A DNA stretch of 64,000 nucleotides from Bacteroidaceae bacterium. GTDB taxonomy: Bacteria > Bacteroidota > Bacteroidia > Bacteroidales > Bacteroidaceae. The translations under genes and the position numbers were made by a program. The stretch is from assembly GCA_024398475.1 (NCBI GenBank), contig JAKSJB010000001.1:1-64000 (forward strand), written 5' to 3'. Of the stretch, positions 38,401-45,149 are shown one piece after another (position 1 is the stretch's first letter; each line of letters starts with the position of its first letter). The notes beneath the pieces were generated by a model. That model saw only the letters and a program-made list of their open reading frames with translations, was not told the DNA's origin and did no database searches.

Positions 38401-41400
38401 GTAAAAGATACAGACTGCCTTCTGATTTGATGACTGAGGTTCTGAACAATGGTCCGTGTGAAAGGTCAAACGGTTGAACAGCCGTATTCCTGAAGTCCTG
38501 AAGTCCTTCAGCAGAAAGTTCAATGATTCCTACCTCTGTCACAGTGGATTTTGGATATAGCATCATTGGTTCATCATCGAAATTGATGATTCTTGAGAAC
38601 AAGGCTGGGTGCATTCCAAGAACCTTTGCCACAACCTTGCTCAACTGTTCGGCATCTACAGAAGACGGGATATGAAGCAACACCGGAATGTTGTAAACTG
38701 TAGCATCCGGATTTTTCAGGCAGTCAAAATATACACCTTGTTGGGCAAATGTAAGTGGGAATGGAGTATTTGGCCGGATTCTTCCTGCATCAACTCCAGT
38801 TTCAGCAGGTTCAGGTACTGATGCTGCATTTTCCGTGATGAGATTATTGACTATTTCACGAATGGTTGGAGTTTCCATGATGTCGGCAACCTTGATGGCA
38901 ACTTCCATTTCCTTCTTTATCAGGATAGAAAGACGGATTGCAAGGAGCGAAGTCATACCCGCAGAAAGAAGGTTTGTAGTAACGCCGAACCTGTCGTTGC
39001 CAATGATACCAGCCACCATGTCAAACAACTTCTGTTCCTTTTCGTTTTCAGGAGCAATAATCCTTTCAGCCATAACTTCCGGTTCAGGAAGATGTTTCAC
39101 GTCAACCTTGCCGGCAGGAGTGATAGGCATCACGTCAAGTTGCATGAATATGCTTGGCACCATATAGTGGGTAAGATGTTCCGCCATTCCTTTCTTGATA
39201 TCATCTATGGATGGCTGCATGCCCTCTGTAGCAGTAAAGTAGGCTACGAGTTTATCCTGCCCGTTCAGTTTCCTGATTACAACAACACATTGCTTGACAC
39301 CGTCCTGTTTGGTCATGACAGTTTCAATTTCCCCTAGTTCGATACGGAGACCGTTGAGTTTAACCTGATTGTCGGTACGTCCGAGAATCACGACATTGCC
39401 GTCATTGGTCCAACGTGCATAGTCTCCGGTGCGGTATAAACGTTCACCGTTCCAGTCAATGAACACCTGAGCCGTCTTCTCTGGCAGTTTGTTGTAGCCT
39501 CGTGCCAATGAAATACCACCTATGGCAAGTTCTCCCATGACACCGACAGGCAATTCATTCAAGTCGCTGTCAAGTATCCTGTAAGAATAGTTGGCAGCAG
39601 GTTTTCCTACATGAACAATCGTAGCATCATTCATCACGGCACCGCTCGAGCCCATAGTCGTTTCAGTAGGACCGTAGCCATTGACCATGATTACGTTGTA
39701 CTGTTTCAGTCGTTCCACAAGTGACCACGGAAGTTTTTCTCCACCAGTCATCACCGCCTTTATCTGGTTCTTCATCAGTTCATCATAGTCATGCAGTTCC
39801 ATGTTCATGGCAATACGCGACGGAGTTCCGCTTATGCATTCAACACCTGTGCGCTTGCAGAGTTCTGCCTGTGCCACAGGATTGATAGTCTCTTCCTCGT
39901 TGGCAAATACAACTGTCTTGCCGTTGAAAAGAGGAGTTCCGTATTCGAAGATTGAAAGGTCAAATGAAACAGTTGTCTGACACAGAGTGACCGACGAATA
40001 TTCCATTGCAGCCAGCACCACTTTATTTACAGGGTTTGGAGTGAAGAAGTTGGCAACCCCGAGATGTTCGAGCATCACACCCTTAGGCTTTCCTGTAGAA
40101 CCTGATGTATAGATGAGGTATGCAAGGTCGGATGGCTTGACATCAATATTTAGGTTGTCGGAATCGAACTGCAAACTTTCTTTTACCAGTTTGTCAATAT
40201 CTATGGCTCTGTCAGAATAGTCGGCTACATGATCTGCCGTAGTGACGACGTAACGCCCCTCTGAATCTTCGAGAATATATGCAATTCTGTCAGCAGGATA
40301 TGCCGGATCCATCGGAATATATGCTGCTCCGCATTTCATGACAGCAAACATGGCAACTAGGAAATTGCTTGTGCGTGGCAGCAGCAGTACTATGCGGTCG
40401 TCCTTTGTCACCCCTTTAGCCATCAATGCCCTTGCCATACGGTTGGCGGCTTCGTTGTATTCGCGGTATGTAAGAGTCCTGTCGGTAGCAACAACTGCTT
40501 TCACGCCAGGAGTCTTTACTGCCCAGCGTTCAATACCCTCATGATAGGTAGTGACAGGCAGTTCCATTTCAGCCACCATACGGAACCGACTGAGTTCCTC
40601 TTCCTGTGCCTTGCTGATGATGGAAATATTGCTGACCCTTGATTCCGGACTGTCGGCAATATTATTGAGCACGGCATCGAAACTGTCAATCAGGCGTGCA
40701 ATATATTCATCGCTGTATTTGTTCTTCTGATACTCAGTCAGTACGTATATTTTCTCATCTTCAAGCATCACGGAGATTGCTAAAGCCTCTCCCGTTTCGT
40801 TTTCTTCGCTTGGCAGCAACTCCAACTGACAGTCTTCAATCTGAGGCAAACCCCTAATCTTTCCATGATAGGCAAACAGCACGTCGCTGGTGATGCCGGT
40901 CTCGGCACTTAGTTCTGCAAATGAATAAATGTCATTTTCACGTGCATCGGCGACCTGTCGGTTGATTTTCTGCATGTAGTCTTCCAGTGAAGTATCCTTG
41001 TCGTAGGTACAGCGTACAGGAAGTGTCTTCACCATCATCATCATTGTTCTTGACGTGTCGCTGTCGTGACGTCCATGCCATATCGTACCGAAAGTCACGT
41101 CTTTCTTTCCGGTATAGACACTCAGCAGTCTTCCGAACGTACCGTACATTACAGCCGCAGCCGAAGTGTTGAAACGTTTGCCGAGTCTTGTGAAATCATC
41201 AGTAGAGATGGAGAGGAAGCGGTCTTGTTTTCCATATTCGGTCTTTCCGTTACCGTTAATGTCGAAATCAGGAACAGTCGTTCCTTCCACGTCGCCGAAT
41301 TCGTTCATGTACCAGTCTCGGGCATGCTTCAATGTATCCTCGTCCTGACGTAGAATCCTTTCGCGTTCAGTTATGTCAAAACCAGTAACGGGTTCTCTTT

Positions 41401-43474
41401 CCGCAGTACCTGTTCTGTATGCCACGTCAATATCCGAATAGAATGCCTGCCTACTGAGTCCGTCGAAGATGATATGATGTGTACCCATGCAGATATACTG
41501 ATTCTGCTCGGTTACTAAAATCCTTGCTCTGAAGAGGATATCTTTTCTGAAGTCGTAAGGCTTTTCCATTTCCTTAATCTGGTCATTCAAATCCTCTTCC
41601 TTGATATTGATTACCGGACAAGCCACCTCAGCATCTTCCCGATACTTCATAAAAGGAACTCCGTCTTCATCTTCGTAAATGCTAATCAGGAGCATTGGAT
41701 GGGCTTTTGCAGCAGCAATTACAGCTTTCGCCAACCTGTCCGTATCCAGTTTCCTGGAAAGCCGTAATGTGTTTGTAACATTATATACAGGTTCCCCTTC
41801 ACGTTTCACGCATTCGGCATATATGCCAAGTTGCGTCTGTGTAAGTTGATAAGGCTTATCCAATGGAACATTAGTAATAGGTTTGTTATTCATAATGTAT
41901 CTGGATATATTTCTGATAGTACGTTCCTTATATATTGTTTTTGATGATATGTTAGCAGGTGTGCAGAGTTGCTGGAACCGAATCATCTTTATGGAATCAC
42001 CGCCGAGTGCAATGAAGTCGTCATCAATTCCAATACGTTCAATTCCGAATACCTTGGAGAAAATGTCACATAGCCAGCGTTCTGTATCATTCCTTGGTGC
42101 GGCATATTCTTCAACTGGTGTTATCGTATCAGGTAACCGGAGTGAAAGCCTGTCTTTCTTTCCGTTTGCATTCAACGGAAATTTATCCAGATGCACAAAA
42201 TGCAGCGGAATCATGTAGTGAGGCAGATAGTTTTCAAGGATTTTGGAAATTTCCTCTGGCTCATAGATTTCAGGTCCTACGTAGAAACCTACGAGGAAAT
42301 GGCTTCCGAGTCCGTTGTCAAAACCCTTGACAATGGCATCGTCTATCCCTTTTATCTTTCTTATAGAGGCTTCTATTTCACCAGGTTCCACACGCTGACC
42401 GTTGATTTTGACCATCCAGTCCTTTCGGTTGATGTACTGTATGTCACCGTTCGGAAGCAACTTGCCGATATCGCCCATATGCAGTACGCCTCCCTTATAT
42501 AGTTCTGCCGTGCGTTCAGGGTCTTTATAATATTCCTTGCAGAAATGTCCCTTGAAACAGATTTCATTGTCAATGATTTCATAACCTATGCCACCTATCG
42601 GTTTTCCTGCCGAAGGATGGTCGGAAGCCTCCGTTATTTCGGCATAGCACATAGGACCGCCGGTTTCAGTAGAACCGTATAGATTGTAGAGCCTAAATCC
42701 TTGAGGAGCCAGACCTGCCACGTTTTCACTGCCAGTCCACACGCATCTCAGATGCTTGTCAGTATTCCTGAAGATTGCAAGTACGGCTGGACTTATTGTC
42801 GTCATCGTTATTTCATGGTCGGTATAGTACTGTGCCAATGCATCGACATTATGAAGTTGTTCATTGCCGAGCACATGAACTTCCATTCCATATACGAACT
42901 GGTAATACTGAAGATGTGCGATGAAAAAAATAGGTGCCCCGTATGCAAATCTGTCGCTTGTCGAAGGACTGAATTCTTCGTAAAGATGGAATGCGTTCAT
43001 CAGTGAACCGAAGTCATGAAGTATTCCCTTTGGTGTTCCTGTAGAACCTGACGTATAAATCAAAAGGGCATTGTCGGACTCATCCAGTTCTGGCAACTGA
43101 ACATGTTCATTGTCTTCTGCCTGAATCCTTTTGTAGAGATCAATGTTTATTTCAAGCCTACAGTCACAATGATTTTTAATAACAGCGACTCTTTCTTCCG
43201 GAAAGTTTTCACCGATAGGAACAGGTACGTTTCCCGACAACCACACTCCGATTTCTGTAGCAAAAAACTCCATGCCTAACGGAAATCTGAGACAGATAAA
43301 AGAATGTGGCTCAATTTGCAGAGACATAATATAATCAGCCACCTTATGAGCATAAGACATAAGGTCTGTGTAGGAAGTCTTACGTTTGGCGTTAAGGTCA
43401 ACTATTGCAGTCTTTGAAAAATACCTACTTTCCGCCTCTTCCAATAATTTGATAAGTTGAGGCTTTTGATTCAT
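35456..43474 (-). CDS. Nonribosomal peptide synthetase with terminal thioester reductase (A-T-C-A-T-C-A*-T-R)
   Basis: A giant assembly-line enzyme of 2672 residues. Approximate order: A1 10-440 (IYTSGSTGTPKG near 140), T1 with Ser near 493 (ALGGDSIKM), C1 with HHIIFDG near 665, A2 970-1465 (IYTSGSTGKPKG near 1122, FDLSIFE, NGYGPTETT), T2 with Ser near 1507 (SAGMTSLLAIRL), C2 with HHLVSDG near 1694, an A3 remnant 1995-2150, T3 with Ser near 2191 (ELGGTSLVAVRV), a repeat linker 2227-2258, and a reductase 2300-2672 (VTGATGYLGLHVI, YTHAKFIAE). A1 lacks the amine-binding Asp in core A4, so an acyl or aryl starter is likely. A3 keeps only its C-terminal part. The reductase would release an aldehyde or alcohol. 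The start overlaps the STAS stop by 4 bases (ATGA). The carrier domains need a phosphopantetheinyl transferase such as the one at 44.5 kb. The product is unknown. Confidence 0.95.
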   Translation of the reverse strand: MNQKPQLIKLLEEAESRYFSKTAIVDLNAKRKTSYTDLMSYAHKVADYIMSLQIEPHSFICLRFPLGMEFFATEIGVWLSGNVPVPIGENFPEERVAVIKNHCDCRLEINIDLYKRIQAEDNEHVQLPELDESDNALLIYTSGSTGTPKGILHDFGSLMNAFHLYEEFSPSTSDRFAYGAPIFFIAHLQYYQFVYGMEVHVLGNEQLHNVDALAQYYTDHEITMTTISPAVLAIFRNTDKHLRCVWTGSENVAGLAPQGFRLYNLYGSTETGGPMCYAEITEASDHPSAGKPIGGIGYEIIDNEICFKGHFCKEYYKDPERTAELYKGGVLHMGDIGKLLPNGDIQYINRKDWMVKINGQRVEPGEIEASIRKIKGIDDAIVKGFDNGLGSHFLVGFYVGPEIYEPEEISKILENYLPHYMIPLHFVHLDKFPLNANGKKDRLSLRLPDTITPVEEYAAPRNDTERWLCDIFSKVFGIERIGIDDDFIALGGDSIKMIRFQQLCTPANISSKTIYKERTIRNISRYIMNNKPITNVPLDKPYQLTQTQLGIYAECVKREGEPVYNVTNTLRLSRKLDTDRLAKAVIAAAKAHPMLLISIYEDEDGVPFMKYREDAEVACPVINIKEEDLNDQIKEMEKPYDFRKDILFRARILVTEQNQYICMGTHHIIFDGLSRQAFYSDIDVAYRTGTAEREPVTGFDITERERILRQDEDTLKHARDWYMNEFGDVEGTTVPDFDINGNGKTEYGKQDRFLSISTDDFTRLGKRFNTSAAAVMYGTFGRLLSVYTGKKDVTFGTIWHGRHDSDTSRTMMMMVKTLPVRCTYDKDTSLEDYMQKINRQVADARENDIYSFAELSAETGITSDVLFAYHGKIRGLPQIEDCQLELLPSEENETGEALAISVMLEDEKIYVLTEYQKNKYSDEYIARLIDSFDAVLNNIADSPESRVSNISIISKAQEEELSRFRMVAEMELPVTTYHEGIERWAVKTPGVKAVVATDRTLTYREYNEAANRMARALMAKGVTKDDRIVLLLPRTSNFLVAMFAVMKCGAAYIPMDPAYPADRIAYILEDSEGRYVVTTADHVADYSDRAIDIDKLVKESLQFDSDNLNIDVKPSDLAYLIYTSGSTGKPKGVMLEHLGVANFFTPNPVNKVVLAAMEYSSVTLCQTTVSFDLSIFEYGTPLFNGKTVVFANEEETINPVAQAELCKRTGVECISGTPSRIAMNMELHDYDELMKNQIKAVMTGGEKLPWSLVERLKQYNVIMVNGYGPTETTMGSSGAVMNDATIVHVGKPAANYSYRILDSDLNELPVGVMGELAIGGISLARGYNKLPEKTAQVFIDWNGERLYRTGDYARWTNDGNVVILGRTDNQVKLNGLRIELGEIETVMTKQDGVKQCVVVIRKLNGQDKLVAYFTATEGMQPSIDDIKKGMAEHLTHYMVPSIFMQLDVMPITPAGKVDVKHLPEPEVMAERIIAPENEKEQKLFDMVAGIIGNDRFGVTTNLLSAGMTSLLAIRLSILIKKEMEVAIKVADIMETPTIREIVNNLITENAASVPEPAETGVDAGRIRPNTPFPLTFAQQGVYFDCLKNPDATVYNIPVLLHIPSSVDAEQLSKVVAKVLGMHPALFSRIINFDDEPMMLYPKSTVTEVGIIELSAEGLQDFRNTAVQPFDLSHGPLFRTSVIKSEGSLYLLLDTHHLVSDGGSMAVIYQQIADLLNGKDIENETYSYFNFAEAQDRFANSAEFLKNVEFFDESMKEYETPPMIPTDFYAENIGEERMVHQTFENIQTDIDDFCKQNGFTQAQFWFAAISYVLGRYADTDDVYICGISGGRQNLDIAGTVGMFVNTLALHTRIGNQSIREFVAASAQAFSDAMKYENFPFSMIAANYNFQPKFNYVYQLGLMDGYYVGNEEIILEGLETKVPKFPATVSIEYAEGKPSVVMMFDKALYREDTMRRFADSVIAAAYHITQNPELSVRKLSIVSERQKEELNTIQNNVANTDSSYRILDRDLNELPIGVVGELAKERNGEDCTPSGKYAYLTEEGKAVILGPTVCQVILNGSRIELGRIQDELSRLQGVRQCVAVIRKVNGMDRLVAYISSDNNPKPDIENIKAMLAEHLSPNMVPDLYVILNEFTYTPSGEIAVNELPEPKAGGHSAESCRNAEEQFFCDTFANILNVEDVGPTDNFFELGGTSLVAVRVVIEAEKNGYRIDYKSVFDYPTARQLAELVNESTSLRVNESTSLQVNESTRLQVNESTRLQDREAIVDSSDIELYDYDYTGINGLLADNTLKSFHDGSPMEIKGAVVTGATGYLGLHVIKELIYHRNKPNIYCLVRPNAVQTSRSRLRTMLFYYFNDSFDELLDNRIFIIDGDVTDAEAFDNLPKSGITHLFNCAANVKHFSAGTDIEDVNIGGTRNCIDYCVKNGITLIHTSTYSIAGTTESEHPIVSGHDLSETQLYWGQTLKNQYTHAKFIAERFVLEAVCNQGLKAKIMRLGNLSARSEDGEFQVNFSSNAFMGRLRAYQAVGCIQYEMMSDTIEFSPIDEVAHAVILLSETPEKNMVFHPVNANRQAFGNVINCLNRMGIKIDLAEQDTFQNALHLAAEDSEKASILQSMLAYQSIADGKFVAFNGCDYLFTTQLLMRMGFQWSFTTWDYIEQFINAIKGLGFFDEDYSR
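36701..36796. repeat. Four 24-nt tandem repeats in the NRPS T3-R linker
   Basis: Units at 36701, 36725, 36749 and 36773 are built from GTTGACTC and GTAGACTTG words identical to the intergenic repeats. They encode VNESTSLR, VNESTSLQ, VNESTRLQ and VNESTRLQ in the NRPS frame, between the last carrier domain and the reductase. Confidence 0.95.
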
Positions 43475-43773
43475 TTGATTACAAAAATCTTGGAGAATTT
43501 AGTAAGGTCGAATATGTTACGTACATCGTCATTAAGGTTCAATAGGGTGAGACTACCCCCCTTGGCAGATACCGCTTTTCTTAAAGTAAGAAATATTCGT
43601 AAACCACTACTGCTGATGAATTCCATATCCTTGCAGTCCAGTGCCAATGTCTTGTCAGCATTATCAAAAAGCTCCTTTAGGTCATCTGCACATTTTACAG
43701 ATGCAGCAGTATCAAGTCTACCGCTGAGTATTCCGGTTAAGGTGTCATCGATCTGTTTGATTTCTACAGTCAT
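43471..43773 (-). CDS. STAS-domain anti-sigma factor antagonist (RsbV/SpoIIAA-like)
   Basis: A single STAS domain of 100 residues. Seen: the N-terminal strand region (TVEIKQIDDTLTGILSGRLD), the phosphorylation-site loop CKDMEFISSSGLRIFLTLRK with the conserved Ser near 55-56, and GGSLTLLNLNDDVRNIF. In partner-switching systems the antagonist, when unphosphorylated, binds an RsbW-type kinase/anti-sigma factor, and a PP2C phosphatase reactivates it. Its stop codon overlaps the NRPS start (ATGA), indicating translational coupling. The matching phosphatase is two genes downstream, and no kinase or sigma factor is found here. The leader carries the intergenic repeats. Confidence 0.94.
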   Translation of the reverse strand: MTVEIKQIDDTLTGILSGRLDTAASVKCADDLKELFDNADKTLALDCKDMEFISSSGLRIFLTLRKAVSAKGGSLTLLNLNDDVRNIFDLTKFSKIFVIK

Positions 43774-43855
43774 AATGATATTGTTTTATAGATTAGTATA
43801 TTCAACTTTCGCAAGTTTCTGACTTGCTCAGTTTCAGGAGTTAAGTAGTTTTGGA

Positions 43856-43972
43856 GTTAAAGGCTTTTTGGAGTCTACGAGTCAACAAGTCAACGAGTCA
43901 ACAAGTTTTTCGAGTTTTCGAGCCGTTAGCCTTTTGCGTTTGCGTAGCCCACAGGGCGTTGCGTTTGCGTTT
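43856..43972. repeat. Composite intergenic microrepeat in STAS-NRPS leader
   Basis: Plus-strand order: AAAGGCTTTTTGGAGTC, GAGTCAACAAGTCAACGAGT, CGAGCCGTTAGCC, GCGTTTGCGTAGCCCACAGG and GCGTTGCGTTTGCG. Read on the minus strand it has the same block order as the leuS leader at 379-520, including the tail TACTTAACTCCTGAAACTGA. Confidence 0.85.
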
Positions 43973-44022
43973 CTCCTGACTACTTTTCTACTAAAATGTG
44001 AAGCTAGCGAAACTTGTATTGC
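43973..44022 (+). repeat. 48-base dispersed element, copy 1
   Basis: Begins CTCCTGACTACTTTTCT and ends AGCGAAACTTGTAT. A close copy, about 85 percent alike by eye, is at 49213-49252 in the same orientation. Related GCGAAAGT endings occur at 53540-53560 and, inverted, at 43799-43815. Confidence 0.65.
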
Positions 44023-44037
44023 TTATTTTTCTAATTA

Positions 44038-44045
44038 CAAAGATA
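44038..44045 (-). promoter_or_regulatory. Possible -7 element for the STAS-NRPS unit
   Basis: The minus strand reads TATCTTTG followed by TAATTAG, fitting TAnnTTTG. No TTTG is found 19 bases upstream. If used, the leader would be about 260 nt and contain the repeats, as at leuS. Confidence 0.45.
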
Positions 44046-44152
44046 AAGAAACTTTATTGTATTACATACAAAAAAACTGATTTTTTGAAAAAGAAGTATT
44101 ATGTATATCCCATTTTTATACGTTTTTAGGGTTTTAATATAAAGAAAGTCTA

Positions 44153-44527
44153 ACGTCGATGAACGGTTATCGGTTATAGGTTATCGAAGACCAAGCCACT
44201 CGTAGACTTGTAGACTTAAAAAAGGCCATTGGCCATTAGCCATTAGCCATTAGCTTTTGCGTTAGCGTTTGCGTTTGCGTTAGCGTCCCCCCTTGAGGGG
44301 GTTAGGGGGCCACTCGTAGACTTGTAGACTCGTTGACTCGTAGACTTAAAAAGGCCATTAGCCATTAGCTTTTGCGTTTGCGTCCCCCCTTGAGGGGGTT
44401 AGGGGGCTACTTGTTGACTCGTTGACTCGTTGACTCGTTGACTTAAAAAAGGCCATTAGCCATTAGCTTTTGCGTTTGCGTTAGCGTTTGCGTCCCCCCT
44501 TGAGGGGGTTAGGGGGCTACTCGTTGA
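44153..44527. repeat. Higher-order repeat array (three composite units)
   Basis: Three units of about 100-115 bases, at about 44198-44314, 44312-44410 and 44408-44520. Each has the order: GACTCGTTG or GACTTGTAG words, TTAAAAAAGGCCATTAGCC, GCCATTAGC words, GCGTTTGCG words, then CCCCCCTTGAGGGGG with TTAGGGGGC. The number of inner words varies between units. The array is preceded by AACGGTTATCGGTTATAGG. The CCCCCTTGAGGGGG word can form a hairpin. Confidence 0.93.
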
Positions 44528-44531
44528 CTTA

Positions 44532-45146
44532 TCAAAGTTTATTGCAAACGGTAAAAACATAACCATTATCCTGACAGACGTTCGAGTAGAATTCAATTTT
44601 GCTTAGGATAGTAGGATTAAATAACGATGGCAGATTGTCGTTGATACCTTCGCCGGTAAGTTTTAGATAGGCTTCCTTTTTCGTCCAGAGTATGGCAAAA
44701 CTAACACATGGATTGGTGGAAGCAAGTATTTCTTCGTTTTCTTTTTCGCTGAAAACGTGGTGGCATAAGTCTAAATCCAACTGAAGGGGAATTTCTTCTA
44801 TATCACATCCTATGGGTTTGTCAGAACAAGCACATAGGACACCTTTCCTGCAATGACTCAGGTTGAAGTGAATGTCGGGATGATAGGACAATATTGGTTT
44901 TCCGTTTTCCTCGAAACCAAACGGCTGAAGTTCCGTAATGTTATAAGTTTCCCTCAATTCCTCACATAGCAAAAGATAGGCTTTTGCGCACAGAACCCTG
45001 TCAATCAGAAAACGGTACGAAAGTACTTTACGTCGTCTCCATTCAGGAATCATTGCCAATAAACCCTCCAATTCTCCGGCGCTCACAGTTTCCGGATTAT
45101 TGAAAAGCCTAATCTTTATGTCATTAGAGAACTCAATCATATTCAA
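44532..45146 (-). CDS. 4'-phosphopantetheinyl transferase (Sfp type)
   Basis: Transfers phosphopantetheine from CoA to carrier-protein serines. Seen: HFNLSHCRKGVLCACS, the metal-binding GCDIEEI (usually GVDIE), and WTKKEAYLKLTGEG, all hallmarks of the Sfp superfamily. The length of 204 residues is in range. It starts 3 bases after the comM stop and points toward the NRPS unit, which has three carrier domains that need this modification. It may serve fatty-acid ACP as well; its link to the NRPS is inferred from proximity. Confidence 0.93.
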   Translation of the reverse strand: MNMIEFSNDIKIRLFNNPETVSAGELEGLLAMIPEWRRRKVLSYRFLIDRVLCAKAYLLLCEELRETYNITELQPFGFEENGKPILSYHPDIHFNLSHCRKGVLCACSDKPIGCDIEEIPLQLDLDLCHHVFSEKENEEILASTNPCVSFAILWTKKEAYLKLTGEGINDNLPSLFNPTILSKIEFYSNVCQDNGYVFTVCNKL

Positions 45147-45149
45147 TAT

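Larger units (their letters stand above)
43774..44531. other. 758-base gene-free region filled with microrepeats
   Basis: This region between the phosphopantetheinyl transferase stop and the STAS start holds no supportable gene. It contains a repeat composite at 43856-43972, a 48-base element at 43973-44022, a candidate minus-strand promoter at 44038-44045, and a larger array at 44153-44527. Confidence 0.85.

Noticed and set aside
35456..43474. Classifying the large gene as a lysine-pathway alpha-aminoadipate reductase
   Set aside because: The terminal reductase is similar, but two condensation domains and three carrier domains make it a multi-module NRPS.
44281..44306. G-quadruplex from GGGGGTTAGGGGGC
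   Set aside because: Only two G-runs are close together on one strand in each unit; a CCCCCTTGAGGGGG hairpin is the simpler structure.
44153..44527. Possible CRISPR array
   Set aside because: The repeats are made of nested 6-9-base words of varying number, with no uniform 25-40-base repeat, no unique spacers and no cas genes nearby.
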